A DNA stretch of 64,000 bases, taken from NCBI GenBank assembly GCA_018057925.1, contig JAGPCT010000004.1, positions 1-64,000 on the forward strand. Reading direction: 5' to 3'. The notes under the pieces are model-generated. The model was given only the letters and a program-made list of their open reading frames with translations. It ran no database searches and had not been told where the DNA came from. The translations under genes were made by a program, and so were the position numbers. Positions 55,182 to 64,000 of this stretch are shown here, piece by piece; positions within the stretch are counted from its first letter, which is position 1, and every line of letters begins with the position of its first letter. The DNA is from Saprospiraceae bacterium (GTDB lineage Bacteria > Bacteroidota > Bacteroidia > Chitinophagales > Saprospiraceae).

Positions 55182-55738
55182 CTGAAATAGCGCTTGCAGC
55201 TCCACTTCGCTACAAAAGTATTAACCTATATTTTCAAGACGAAAGCAGGTTTGGATTACATACCAAATATGGTAGAGGGCTGACTGCAAGAGGCGTACAG
55301 CCAGTCTGTACTTTTCAGCAGGTATTTCAGTACACGTATCTCTTTGGGGCGTTCTCCCCTATAACGGGCGATAGCTTCCTGTTGGAAATGCCCTGGTGCA
55401 ACGCAGATACTTTTCAACTGTATCTTAACTCTTTTGCTAAACAGAATGAAGATGAGTACAAAATTATTGTATTGGATAACGGCGCTTTTCATAAAGCCAA
55501 AAAACTTACACTGCCTGAAAATATTGGCTTATTGTTTCTTCCTGCTTACAGCCCAGAACTAAATCCGGCCGAGAAAGTCTGGCACCACATCAAAAGAAAA
55601 TTTACAAACAAACATTTTGATTCGCTCAGTCAAATCAGCGACTTCTTTACATCTACACTAAAAATGATGACCAAAGAATCAATCCTGTCTATATGCTCAT
55701 ATCAATATATTTTTTCTGGCTCATTTTGGCCTATTTAA
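55160..55738 (+). CDS. IS630-type transposase, orfB (DDE part)
   Basis: About 192 codons open from the slip site, with no early ATG, so it is most likely made only by -1 frameshifting from orfA. It begins NFTNQIAEIALAAPLRYKS and contains all three DDE residues (LYFQDESRFG, VLDNGAFH, NPAEKVWHHIKRK). The first internal ATG (55382) lies after the first catalytic Asp and would give a dead protein, which supports the frameshift model. Confidence 0.8.
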   Translation, partial: KNFTNQIAEIALAAPLRYKSINLYFQDESRFGLHTKYGRGLTARGVQPVCTFQQVFQYTYLFGAFSPITGDSFLLEMPWCNADTFQLYLNSFAKQNEDEYKIIVLDNGAFHKAKKLTLPENIGLLFLPAYSPELNPAEKVWHHIKRKFTNKHFDSLSQISDFFTSTLKMMTKESILSICSYQYIFSGSFWPI

Positions 55739-55927
55739 TATGTCACTATCGTCTTTTGAGGAATGTGGGTTAAATAGTGATTACACACTAGAAGTATAGA
55801 AGTGGCTGGATATAAAGAGAAACAAATCTAATAGAACAGTTAAAAAAAAGTATCATCAGATGGGGTAATGGAACAAAATATGACGAATAAACGTTATTTA
55901 TTACGTACTTAATTAATAAAGCAAATC

Positions 55928-56179
55928 ATGAAGGTAGTAAATTATACAGAACTGCGATTAAATCTCAAACAATGGTTGGATGTAGTTATCGACGACATGG
56001 AAGAAGTTATAATAAAACGAAAGAATCAGAAAGATTTGATATTGGTCTCATTGGAAGAATATAACGCATTGGTTGAAACGAACTACTTATTATCGGGTAA
56101 AAACCGAGAAATATTATTAGAATCAATATCATCAGTCAAGGGAGGAAATAAAGAGTATCATCAATTACAAGAAGAATGA
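55928..56179 (+). CDS. yefM: YefM/Phd-family antitoxin
   Basis: 83 residues with the family N-terminus MKVVNYTELRLNLKQWLDVV and the ILVSLEEYNALVET core that forms the DNA-binding dimer. The C-terminal half should wrap the toxin. Its stop overlaps the toxin start (ATGA), giving coupled translation. The complex usually represses its own promoter. It lies about 190 bases after the insertion sequence. Confidence 0.9.
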   Translation: MKVVNYTELRLNLKQWLDVVIDDMEEVIIKRKNQKDLILVSLEEYNALVETNYLLSGKNREILLESISSVKGGNKEYHQLQEE

Positions 56180-56427
56180 AGATAGCTTGGTCTATTAGAG
56201 CATGGAATGATTATGAATATTGGCAAAAGACAGACAAGAAAAAGCTATTAAGGATAAATACTTTGATAAAGGAAACGTTACGAAATCCTTATGAAGGCAT
56301 TGGTGTACCTGAGCCATTAAAACATGAATTACAAGGATATTGGTCTAGACGGATTGACAAAGAGCATAGATTAATCTATAGTTATACAGAAGTCGAGTTA
56401 TTAATAGTTGGATGCAGATATCATTAA
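56176..56427 (+). CDS. yoeB: YoeB-family mRNA interferase toxin
   Basis: 83 residues, very close to YoeB: IAWSIRAWNDYEYWQKTDKK, GVPEPLKHEL, GYWSRRIDKEHRLIYSY and CRYH at the end. The catalytic Glu, Arg and His are present. It ends at the His, so the terminal Tyr found in E. coli YoeB (84 residues) is missing. The toxin cuts mRNA at the ribosome. The missing Tyr might reduce activity; this is inference. Confidence 0.9.
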   Translation: MKIAWSIRAWNDYEYWQKTDKKKLLRINTLIKETLRNPYEGIGVPEPLKHELQGYWSRRIDKEHRLIYSYTEVELLIVGCRYH

Positions 56428-56684
56428 TAAGTAGTAGCCTGAATATTAATCACAAAAAATCGAGTTACATTTTTGACCGATGATAAATGGCTAAATTTTT
56501 TTTCATTTTAAGTCTTTTTCAAATTTGATAGAGTTTTTGGATGGATATAACCTTATCGTCAATATAGCTGCCTATCGTTCATTCAGTAGATACCAATATT
56601 GCTTTTCTTGCCTCAAAAGCGTGTTGATTAAAGGAAGAAATCAATAACCTAACCGCATTTTCTAATACTGAATTCGGAATACTA
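56428..56684. other. Convergent spacer after the toxin gene
   Basis: 257 bases with no gene. A TTTTTTTTCATTTTAAG-type T-rich stretch (56498-56515) and GAATTCGGAATACTATTA near 56670 are visible, the latter resembling part of the dispersed repeat word ATTCCG. No terminator hairpin with a clear T-run was found. Confidence 0.35.
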
Positions 56685-57509
56685 TTATATCTGATTACCC
56701 AATGCCCATTTCAGTGCTTTGGTCTTAGTTGCCCGGAAAATAGTATTATGCTTCTCGTTCTTTTCGTCCGAATACTTCCAAATTAGATTATCAGGTCTAT
56801 ACTTTTGCAGTATTAGAGATAACTGTCGCGTATAGGTGTTGATATCTTTGGCACTGGAACCCGCATACCAAAACTTTATCTCTTTCTTAGGTAGATAGGC
56901 AAGCGCTTCTTTTGCTTTTTCGACCAAGCTGTGCTTATTCCACCACAAAGATGGGTCGAAAGCGATATATGTGTCAAACATCTCAGGGCGTGTCAGTAAT
57001 GTTTCGACAATAAAAAGCCCGGCCAAAGATTCACCTATGATGGCGCGATGATCATTGGTTCTATAGCGTTGGTTTATTTCAGGGAAGAGCTCAGATTGAA
57101 TAAAATCTCTAAATTCTTTTGAGCCGCCCACTATTGGGGCAATTTTCTTATCATCTTCTACTTCCGTCGGCCCGGTCAAGTCTCTTCGTCGTTGTGTATT
57201 TTCTATTCCAACCAAAATATAGGGAGGAACATCTCCATTGGCAATCAATTTGGATAAAGTATTGGATATATGTGGAAAATCCTCGTGAATCCCACCATCA
57301 AGCATATACAGAACCGGAAAAGTGCCTGATCCTGTTTTATATTGTGATGGTGTCCATACATTGACTACTCTTTTTTCATTTAACTTTACCGATACAATAG
57401 ACAAACTGTCGTGTACCGGGATTACATCATTGTATGATGGAATCGTTTTGCATCCAACAAACAATGAAAGCATCATTGTAAATAATAAAAAAGCATTTAT
57501 TTTTTGCAT
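56685..57509 (-). CDS. Lipoprotein alpha/beta-hydrolase, esterase D type
   Basis: 274 residues from ATG at 57509, which starts a lipoprotein signal (LSLFVGCKT); the frame to 57548 overlaps pepD and is not used. It belongs to the putative esterase family that includes enterochelin/siderophore esterases: YMLDGGIHEDFPH, nucleophile Ser in IIGESLAGLF, and FDPSLWWNK. The substrate is unknown; no siderophore genes are nearby. Confidence 0.85.
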   Translation of the reverse strand: MQKINAFLLFTMMLSLFVGCKTIPSYNDVIPVHDSLSIVSVKLNEKRVVNVWTPSQYKTGSGTFPVLYMLDGGIHEDFPHISNTLSKLIANGDVPPYILVGIENTQRRRDLTGPTEVEDDKKIAPIVGGSKEFRDFIQSELFPEINQRYRTNDHRAIIGESLAGLFIVETLLTRPEMFDTYIAFDPSLWWNKHSLVEKAKEALAYLPKKEIKFWYAGSSAKDINTYTRQLSLILQKYRPDNLIWKYSDEKNEKHNTIFRATKTKALKWALGNQI

Positions 57510-57528
57510 AAAATTTTTATTAAAAGTA

Positions 57529-58968
57529 TTAACGCTTGGGTATTTCATTCAAAATATTCAATAGAAATCCCCAGAATTTTTGTACAGAAGATATACTCAC
57601 CCTTTCATCGGGTGAATGCGCCCCATATATTGTAGGGCCAAAAGAAACCATTTCCATGTTGGGATAGTGAGCACCTATGATTCCACACTCCAATCCGGCA
57701 TGGCAGGCCACTACCTTAGGAGATTCTCCAAATAATTGAGTATAAATACGCTCCATTAAGCTTACGATAGAGGAGTGTGGATTGGGCTGCCAGCCCGGAT
57801 ATGATCCAGTAAAAGCCACTTGCATTCCCGCCAAATTAAATACAGCTTGCAACTGCAAGGCGACATCCTCCTTGGTTGAATCCACGGATGACCGAGTCAG
57901 ACACATGATTTCCAGCTTGCCTTCCTCAAGTTTGACACGAGCTATATTGTTGGAAGCTTCTACTAAGTCTTTCACATCAGGACTCATGCGATATACGCCG
58001 TTATGGGCTGCTTTCATTGCTCTGACAAGATACATGGTATCTTCGACTGACAATCCTTTTGCGGATACTGATGTCTCAGATATAACTATTTCCAGACTTT
58101 TCTCTATGCTTTTAAACTCATTTAAAATAGAAATCTTCAACTTCTCTACTTCAACTAAAAATTTTGAAGAATCTTCAACTACAAATTGAGCCTTTGCCTC
58201 TCTGGGAATAGCATTCCTGAGGCTACCTCCATCCATCGAAAGAAGCTGTATATTATATGGAATGCCGACCATCAAGAGCCTTGCCATTATTACATTGGCG
58301 TTGCCTCGTCCTAAATGAATGTCAATCCCGGAATGCCCACCCTGAAGGCCTTTTATGGTTATATTAAATCCACTTCCCTGAAGAAGCTCTGTACTATAAT
58401 CCCGTCGAGCGGTGACGTCCATGCCTCCTGCACATCCAATGTCTATTTCATCATCTTCCTCCGTATCCAGATTGAGCAAAATCTGACCTTTCAGAAAATT
58501 GGGTTTAAGCCCAAAAGCCCCCGTCATACCGGTCTCTTCATCTATTGTAAACAGCGCTTCAAGTGCCGGATGTGGTATTGAATCACTTTCCAATACAGAC
58601 ATTATGGATGCCACTCCAATTCCATTATCTGCGCCTAAAGTCGTACCATCTGCCTTTACCCAATCGCCATCCACAAGCATCTTGATACCTTGGGAGTCAA
58701 AATCAAAATCGGACTCGTTATTTTTCTGACAGACCATATCCAGATGCGATTGTAATACAACGGTCTTGTGATCTTCCATACCCTGAGTGGCAGGTTTTCT
58801 AATGAGTACATTACCTGTTTCATCGACGGTGGTCTCAAGTCCTAGAGACACTCCAAACTGACGAATAAATTCAATAACTTTGCCTTCTTTTTTGGATGGT
58901 CGAGGCACAGAATTGAGGGCTGCAAAGTTTTTCCACACGTTGCTTGGTTGAAGGTTGGTTATATTCAT
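57529..58968 (-). CDS. pepD: Aminoacyl-histidine dipeptidase
   Basis: 479 residues from ATG at 58968. It is an M20-family metallopeptidase of the PepD type: LQSHLDMVCQK (metal His/Asp), LGADNGIGVA (bridging Asp), and TIDEETGMTGAFGLK (catalytic Glu). The lid domain is present, with CGIIGAHYPNMEMVSFGPTI near the end. It cleaves Xaa-His and other dipeptides in the cytosol. It lies 19 bases upstream of the esterase gene in the same direction and may be co-transcribed. Confidence 0.94.
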   Translation of the reverse strand: MNITNLQPSNVWKNFAALNSVPRPSKKEGKVIEFIRQFGVSLGLETTVDETGNVLIRKPATQGMEDHKTVVLQSHLDMVCQKNNESDFDFDSQGIKMLVDGDWVKADGTTLGADNGIGVASIMSVLESDSIPHPALEALFTIDEETGMTGAFGLKPNFLKGQILLNLDTEEDDEIDIGCAGGMDVTARRDYSTELLQGSGFNITIKGLQGGHSGIDIHLGRGNANVIMARLLMVGIPYNIQLLSMDGGSLRNAIPREAKAQFVVEDSSKFLVEVEKLKISILNEFKSIEKSLEIVISETSVSAKGLSVEDTMYLVRAMKAAHNGVYRMSPDVKDLVEASNNIARVKLEEGKLEIMCLTRSSVDSTKEDVALQLQAVFNLAGMQVAFTGSYPGWQPNPHSSIVSLMERIYTQLFGESPKVVACHAGLECGIIGAHYPNMEMVSFGPTIYGAHSPDERVSISSVQKFWGFLLNILNEIPKR

Positions 58969-59017
58969 AGTATATTTTTTTATTAAGTACAAAAAATCGC
59001 TTTTGTTGTTGAATGTT

Positions 59018-59992
59018 TTATTGATTAAAAAGTAAAATTATTTTTCCGGTAAATTCTCTTGATTCCATAAGTTGATGCGCTTCCACAACCTTTTCCATCG
59101 GAAAAGTATAGTTCACTAAGCTCTTAAATTGCGGACTTTCAATTAGTGGGTAGGCATTTTGGATAATGTCTTCCGCTAATTCCTTCTTAAACGAATAGCT
59201 CCGATTGCGCAAAGTACTGCCGGTTATATGTAGCCTTTTTTGCATCACTTTCATTATATTCAATGATGGATGGTTACCGTTCATTGCATTGATATATATA
59301 AGGCGTCCCTCTGTGCGTAGTAAGTTGAGATTGACATCAAGGTATTCGCCACCAACACTATCCAATACAACATCCATTGAATTTTCGCCTAACACTTCTA
59401 GTATGTTACATTTTTCTTGTTTTACTACTCGTATAGCGCCTAAAGATATACAATATAGTTCTTTTTCAATAGAACTGGCCATTGTATAAGCCCTCGAGCC
59501 ATATAAATTTACCAATTGAATCGCCATAGAGCCAATCCCTCCCGATCCGCCATAAATAAACACATCCTCTCCGGGCTTTAGCTTGCCGCGCTGAAAAATA
59601 TTATGCCATACTGTAAATAACGTCTCAGGCAAAGCTGCTGCATCTTCCAAAGAAATACCAGAAGGTTTAGGCAGACAACTTCCTGCATCTACTGCAACAT
59701 ACTCCGCATACCCTCCTCCGGGCACCAATGCACAAACTTGTTGACCTACATATTGATGCTTCACGTCTTTGCCAACCTGCTCAATTATGCCGGCGACTTC
59801 AAGGCCCGGAATATCCTGAACAACACCGTGTGGGGCGGGATACCGGCCTATTCGCTGAAATATATCAGGTCTGTTAATGCCGGCTCCTACCACCTTTATC
59901 AACACTTCATTCGCCTTGCAGTTAGGTATCGGTCGTTCTTCAATATGTAGAACGGTAGCATCACCCGGAGCATCATACACAATCGCTTTCAT
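59018..59992 (-). CDS. Zinc-independent NAD(P)H:quinone oxidoreductase (QOR type)
   Basis: 324 residues from ATG at 59992; a GTG at 59995 is just upstream. Medium-chain dehydrogenase/reductase: PGLEVAGIIEQVGKDVKH, the nucleotide loop YGGSGGIGSMAIQLV, and the typical C-terminus MESREFTGKIILLF. No structural zinc cysteines are present, which fits quinone oxidoreductases (PIG3/QOR group). It is in the same direction as pepD with about 50 bases between them. Confidence 0.9.
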   Translation of the reverse strand: MKAIVYDAPGDATVLHIEERPIPNCKANEVLIKVVGAGINRPDIFQRIGRYPAPHGVVQDIPGLEVAGIIEQVGKDVKHQYVGQQVCALVPGGGYAEYVAVDAGSCLPKPSGISLEDAAALPETLFTVWHNIFQRGKLKPGEDVFIYGGSGGIGSMAIQLVNLYGSRAYTMASSIEKELYCISLGAIRVVKQEKCNILEVLGENSMDVVLDSVGGEYLDVNLNLLRTEGRLIYINAMNGNHPSLNIMKVMQKRLHITGSTLRNRSYSFKKELAEDIIQNAYPLIESPQFKSLVNYTFPMEKVVEAHQLMESREFTGKIILLFNQ

Positions 59993-59995
59993 CAC

Positions 59996-60491
59996 TATTT
60001 CACTATAAAATGGTATTAAAAGTAATAAAAGTAAATCACTAAACCCTTAAAATAATAAAGAAAAGAGTCACAATGATGGAATTAGTTTAAAAAAATTACC
60101 ATGTTAAAAAAATATAAAAAGATTTAATATGACTTCACTTTTCAACCTTGTATTGTATTATTTGAATTCTTGATATGTTAAAATGTCGAAATTATTCCCC
60201 TATAAATGAATGTTTTATGTAACTTTACGTATTTCCATGTCATACCCTTATATGATTTTATTGTTAAGCTTCAACCGTATCATATTGAATTGGTAACTTA
60301 TATTTAAATAGAACGATTGCAACGGTTTATAATTTTTGGAACGGTTATTGTATGTATAGTTATGATTTGTAATATGTTTTCTTGGAAAAAAGTAAAACAT
60401 TGAAATTTATTGTGTTAAAATATTGATAACCAACAATGTATTTCTAGAACGTTTTTCAAAAAGGCAATTCAACTAAATTAAAAATCAAACA
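59996..60491. other. AT-rich intergenic region before the SprB-repeat gene
   Basis: 496 bases, no gene. The region is strongly AT-rich. GAACG occurs three times (60311, about 60340, 60448) and AACGGTT twice (60321 and 60341), which might be regulator sites. TAACTTTA at about 60219 is a weak -7-like element. Promoters for the genes on both sides are expected here but cannot be fixed. Confidence 0.4.
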
Positions 60492-63167
60492 ATGAAGGAA
60501 TTCTACACAGCATTTAATGTATTGAAGCGAACTTTTTTTATCGTAATTTTTACATTTTGTATTTTTCAATTATTCGGCAATGGTCCCATAGTGCCACTGA
60601 AAAAAGCAGATTTGACAATTGAGATACACAAATTAGATATCAGTTGTTATGGTGAGTTGGACGGCAAAGCATGGGTCACGGCATCCGGTGGTACGCCACC
60701 CTATACGTATCTATGGAGCGATGGTGCTATTACGGATACAGTAACCAACTTATCGAGCAACACATATACAATCAATGTAGAAGATGCCGCCGGAAATAAA
60801 GTTGTGGGAGAAGTATATATTGCAGAACCTTCATTATTGTTTGCTACAGTTTTACTTTCTGATCCTATCTTGAATTGTTCTGTTCCCCAGCTAACAGCTA
60901 CTATTCAGCCAAATGGGGGCACTCAACCATACACCTATGCATGGAATTATCCTTATGGCGTCATTGACACCGGTCAAACAGTCAACATCAACCAGCCATA
61001 TAACTACGTTTTCACTGTGACGGACAAAAGAGGATGTACCTATGTCAACGATACAACTATAGGAGCTGAAAACATCCCGGTCATTAATCTTAGTTTGATA
61101 GACACTGTTAGCTGTAACGGTAAGCATGATGGAAGTGCGTCTTCTTTAGTATTTGGCGGAATAGAACCTTATTTTTACCTATGGTCTAATGGTTCAAGCA
61201 ACGATACACTGAAAAACGTTGGTTCAGGGTCTTTTTCTCTTACTGTTACCGATGCTGCTGGGTGTACCGGCCAAGCTTATGTCTTTATTCCTCAACCGGC
61301 ATCGTTAAGTCTTGACATGACAGGCTATGATGTGACATGTTATGGACAAAGTACCGGAGCAATATTTACATTTACCGGAGGTGGGACGCCCAATTATCAA
61401 TATTTATGGAGTAATGGAGCAACTATTCCACAACTAAGCAATCTAGATGCAGGTGTCTATAATCTAACTGTTACAGATGCTCATGGATGTACTAAATCCG
61501 GTGGAGTCACCATAAAAGAAGGAAATCCGATAACGATCAATACCACGGCAACTCCTGTCTCCTGCTATGGAGGAAATAATGGACGGGCAACAGCCTTTGC
61601 CTTTGGTGGAAAAGGTTCTCTCCAATACAACTGGTCTAATGGTGTCACGGGTGCTCAGAACAACAACTTAAAAGCAGGTAGCTATTGGATTTATATTACG
61701 GATGCCAATAATTGTGTCGAATCCAAATTAGTCGAGATAACACAACCTCCGGCAATTATCCTCAACATGAGCAGCACGCCGGAAGTGTTAGGGGGTGTGG
61801 ACGGAACAGCCTCTGTTATTCCTACCGGCGGCACACCGGGATATACTTATAAGTGGAATACCGGAAGCACTGAATCGCATATTGAAGACTTAGTAGCCGG
61901 GATATATTATGTTACCGTTACGGATAAAAATGGATGTATAAAATCAGATTCCGTCTATGTCGATGCAAGCAATTGTGCCTTCGCAGCCACACTAATAACC
62001 ATAAAACCAACCTGCTTCGGAGGAACAGATGGCGCCATATTTCCTCAAATTACACTTCCCGGAGCAGAACCTTATTACTACCAATGGTCCAACAATTCTA
62101 CCGACGTAGTGCTGGACTCCATTGGTGCAGGTACTTATGCAGTAACGATTTCAGACAATGCCAATTGTTTTATACGCCTTTCTACTACTATTGTCAATCC
62201 GGATAGGATGAATGTCGATTACATCGTAACACAACCCACCGGTCCTGACCAACCTACAGGCTCCATAAAGCTGTTTATTAATGGTGGAAGTCCGCCCTAT
62301 AAAGCAATATACAATGGTGCTACCTTTCCAGGGGGCAATGAGATAACGGTTAGCGATATTCCTTCAGGTTATCAACAAATCGAAGTGAAAGATGCTAAAG
62401 GGTGTACATTCCCCATTGAATTTCAGATAGACCAATTTGACTGTCAGATGACGGCTTCCGTTGTCGTCACAGATGAACCGGATTGCTATGGCGATAAGAC
62501 CGGTAGTATGTGTGTAATGTATGACAACAACTTTGGAAATGTAACCATTGAATGGTCTAATGGCGCTAAAACCAGCTGTATTAATAGCCTAAAAGCCGGT
62601 AACTATACCGTCGCATTACGAGACACTTTGGGCTGCACTGTTGTTGCCGGAGGAGAAATAACGGAACCTAATCCAATTTCATTAGATAATATCAAAATCA
62701 TTCTTGGTACCAATTCATTGGATGGCTCGATTTCTTTATATGTAATCGGTGGAACACCGCCCTTCCAATATACCTGGACAAAAAATGGTGAATACTTTGC
62801 CAACACAAGAGATATTTACCAATTGAATGGAGGGTTGTATCAATTGCATGTCGTCGATTCAAAAGGTTGCGAAACCACCTTCGAAGCCTTTAAAATAACC
62901 CCAACCAGCTCTACATTATCTATTTCTCCAAACATAAAAGTCTATCCTAATCCGGTCAAAGACTATCTAATCCTTGAAAATAAAAGTGGCTCGGAAATCA
63001 TGCAAATTCAATGTTTTGACTTAAACGGAGAAAAAAGAATACTTTCCATTGAACCTTTTGAAGAACATTCTCGCTTAAATCTTAGAGAGATTTCTACCGG
63101 ACCGGTATTTTTAAATGTCGTTACCCGTGATGGGTCATATAACATCAAGTTGATAAAAGTTGAATAA
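60492..63167 (+). CDS. SprB-repeat surface protein with T9SS type A sorting domain
   Basis: 891 residues with a signal-like N-terminus (FCIFQLFGNG). It has about nine SprB-type repeats of 70-80 residues, each with a Cys and the pattern GGTPPYTYLWSDG...TNLSSNTYTINVEDAAG. The C-terminus (about 815-891) is a T9SS type A sorting domain (IKVYPNPVKDYLILEN). Family members are gliding adhesins or other surface proteins. The paired cysteines (SCYG..., GCT) may form disulfides across repeats. A terminator follows at 63191. Confidence 0.92.
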   Translation: MKEFYTAFNVLKRTFFIVIFTFCIFQLFGNGPIVPLKKADLTIEIHKLDISCYGELDGKAWVTASGGTPPYTYLWSDGAITDTVTNLSSNTYTINVEDAAGNKVVGEVYIAEPSLLFATVLLSDPILNCSVPQLTATIQPNGGTQPYTYAWNYPYGVIDTGQTVNINQPYNYVFTVTDKRGCTYVNDTTIGAENIPVINLSLIDTVSCNGKHDGSASSLVFGGIEPYFYLWSNGSSNDTLKNVGSGSFSLTVTDAAGCTGQAYVFIPQPASLSLDMTGYDVTCYGQSTGAIFTFTGGGTPNYQYLWSNGATIPQLSNLDAGVYNLTVTDAHGCTKSGGVTIKEGNPITINTTATPVSCYGGNNGRATAFAFGGKGSLQYNWSNGVTGAQNNNLKAGSYWIYITDANNCVESKLVEITQPPAIILNMSSTPEVLGGVDGTASVIPTGGTPGYTYKWNTGSTESHIEDLVAGIYYVTVTDKNGCIKSDSVYVDASNCAFAATLITIKPTCFGGTDGAIFPQITLPGAEPYYYQWSNNSTDVVLDSIGAGTYAVTISDNANCFIRLSTTIVNPDRMNVDYIVTQPTGPDQPTGSIKLFINGGSPPYKAIYNGATFPGGNEITVSDIPSGYQQIEVKDAKGCTFPIEFQIDQFDCQMTASVVVTDEPDCYGDKTGSMCVMYDNNFGNVTIEWSNGAKTSCINSLKAGNYTVALRDTLGCTVVAGGEITEPNPISLDNIKIILGTNSLDGSISLYVIGGTPPFQYTWTKNGEYFANTRDIYQLNGGLYQLHVVDSKGCETTFEAFKITPTSSTLSISPNIKVYPNPVKDYLILENKSGSEIMQIQCFDLNGEKRILSIEPFEEHSRLNLREISTGPVFLNVVTRDGSYNIKLIKVE

Positions 63168-63190
63168 TTCTATGCTTGAACAATATGTAC

Positions 63191-63221
63191 AGAGGCTTAC
63201 CATTACGGTGGCCTCTTTTTT
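63191..63221 (+). terminator. Intrinsic terminator after the SprB-repeat gene
   Basis: AGAGGC (63191-63196) pairs with GCCTCT (63211-63216), with further ACC/GGT pairing in the loop, followed by a T-run to 63221. Confidence 0.75.
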
Positions 63222-63310
63222 GTTATACCAAATTGATTGATCAATCAGTCCAACATTTTTTGGTATAATTGGACTATTACGAATATTCAATCGGCATTAG
63301 ACCCGATGTT
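63222..63310. repeat. Palindrome-rich convergent spacer
   Basis: It holds TGATTGATCAATCA (63234-63247, a perfect 14-bp palindrome), ATACCAAA facing TTTGGTAT, and GTCCAA facing TTGGAC. The word AACATTTTTTGGTAT also occurs at 2868-2882 right after the perfect repeat, and GGCATTAGACC resembles the repeat core. It is probably another decayed member of the dispersed intergenic repeat. Confidence 0.45.
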
Positions 63311-63393
63311 TTGTATAGAATTATGCGGTGGCAAATACTTGAAACAAGCGTACTTCGAGACATCCTTTATAATCAAACGAAGGCAATATAGCT

Positions 63394-64000
63394 TTATTGA
63401 ATGAGGATTGCTTTGCCGTAAATAGTTTTTTCTTTGCCTCTTGCTTCAACAATATCCACTCTTACAGAATAAACCCCTCTTTCCATTGTATCCCCTTTTC
63501 CATTTTTACCATCCCACCGAGTATTAAAATTGTCCGTCGTAAAAACATTATTGCCCCAACGGTCATAAATTCTCATTTTATATTGTTTGATACCAAATGG
63601 AACACCAATCGGACCGTAAGAATCATTTCCTGCCGGAGAGCCGGGATGTAGCGCATTGGGTAGAAAAAGTGTATATTTAGGAGCGACATCAACTCTGACA
63701 ATTAGAGAATCCACACACCCGTTTTCATGCGTCACTATCTGTAGCATTTGATACACTCCGGTATCCGGATAAGTATAGACAGGATTGCGATCCGAACTAA
63801 AATCACCATTGCCAAAGTCATAAAACCAATAACTTCCATATTTGCTCTCGTCGGTAAAGGTTAAAGTAGGCTCTAGGTTAGAAGGTAATGCCGGCTGAAA
63901 GGTGAATCCAGCTACCGGAGATTGTTTTACTGTTATTGTATTATTAAACTCTTCTGAAGTGGCACAGCCAAAAACATTCGTCACCGTTACTTTGACAGAA
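63394..64000 (-). CDS. PKD-domain T9SS type B protein (5' end beyond window)
   Basis: About 201 visible codons, open to the right edge; a GTG at 63984 is internal and not a start. A PKD-like domain (about residues 20-105 of the visible part; FTDESKYGSYWFYDFGNGD, NPVYTYPDTGVY) precedes a gliding-motility-associated C-terminal domain (IYDRWGNNVFTT, FNTRWDGKNGKGDTMERGVY) that serves as the T9SS type B sorting signal. It will be a large secreted or surface protein. It converges on the SprB-repeat gene. Confidence 0.88.
   Translation of the reverse strand, partial: SVKVTVTNVFGCATSEEFNNTITVKQSPVAGFTFQPALPSNLEPTLTFTDESKYGSYWFYDFGNGDFSSDRNPVYTYPDTGVYQMLQIVTHENGCVDSLIVRVDVAPKYTLFLPNALHPGSPAGNDSYGPIGVPFGIKQYKMRIYDRWGNNVFTTDNFNTRWDGKNGKGDTMERGVYSVRVDIVEARGKEKTIYGKAILIQ

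Larger units (their letters stand above)
54669..55738 (+). mobile_element. IS630-type insertion sequence (ends unresolved)
   Basis: A two-frame transposase, orfA 54669-55181 and orfB to 55738, joined by a -1 shift at the A7 run 55158-55164. The DDE residues are all present: Asp in LYFQDESRFG, Asp in IIVLDNGAFH and Glu in SPELNPAEKVWHH. Terminal inverted repeats and the TA target duplication could not be fixed by eye; the ends lie somewhere within about 54590-54668 and 55739-55800. The element looks intact and may be active. Confidence 0.8.

Noticed and set aside
56685-57548. Longer start for the esterase at 57548
   Set aside because: It would overlap pepD and hide the lipoprotein signal; ATG 57509 gives a clean lipobox.

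Overview
The window looks like a chromosomal segment of a low-GC, free-living Bacteroidota, probably from the Saprospiria/Chitinophagia side (lineage is inference). Support: three proteins with type IX secretion (T9SS) sorting domains, SprB-type repeats, the DUF4271-hemD gene pair, promoters of the Bacteroidota form (TTTG, about 19 nt, TAnnTTTG), almost no Shine-Dalgarno sequences, and frequent TTG/GTG starts. No rRNA, tRNA or CRISPR array was seen.

Layout. 0.2-8 kb: a GH63-like glycosidase facing a TonB-dependent-receptor-like outer-membrane barrel and an MsbA-like ABC exporter; a palindromic intergenic repeat lies between the first two. 8.4-19.4 kb: a tight co-directional cluster of nine genes. 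It encodes a T9SS-secreted metzincin protease, two outer-membrane barrels, a zinc-ribbon/FHA-like protein, a Ser/Thr kinase with FHA domain, a TolR/MotB-like and an ExbB/TolQ/MotA-like membrane protein, a membrane-anchored PP2C phosphatase and a second, membrane-spanning, non-RD kinase. This combination of phospho-signalling with an ion-driven stator-like pair and envelope proteins is the best candidate here for an undescribed system. 19.5-22.4 kb: a lipoprotein, a GH25 lysozyme and two broken secreted-protein genes. 22.5-26 kb: mpl and an OmpR-type two-component pair. 26.4-31.8 kb: a frameshifted TPR-CHAT protease gene facing a four-gene operon (secreted protein, membrane protein, HisKA_3 kinase, NarL-type regulator), followed by an 880-base AT-rich gap.

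32.7-43.5 kb is mostly housekeeping: sugar nucleotidyltransferase, topA, pth, tatC, a BioD-like/DRTGG protein, DUF4271, hemD, a NUDIX CoA pyrophosphatase, a YdeI-like protein and a phage-lysozyme-like amidase. 43.8-50.5 kb is a complete isoleucine/valine operon, ilvD-ilvB-ilvN-ilvC-ilvA. Its leader carries two tandem Ile-codon-rich leader peptides, each followed by its own terminator and a possible antiterminator. 50.7-52.6 kb is a ClC channel/antiporter. 52.9-56.4 kb is a small accessory island: an XRE regulator with a perfect 38-bp palindrome over its promoter, an HNH nuclease, an IS630-type element using -1 frameshifting, and a YefM-YoeB toxin-antitoxin pair. 56.7-60 kb: a lipoprotein esterase, pepD and a quinone oxidoreductase. 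The window ends with a SprB-repeat T9SS protein and the 3' end of a PKD/T9SS type B protein that runs off the right edge.
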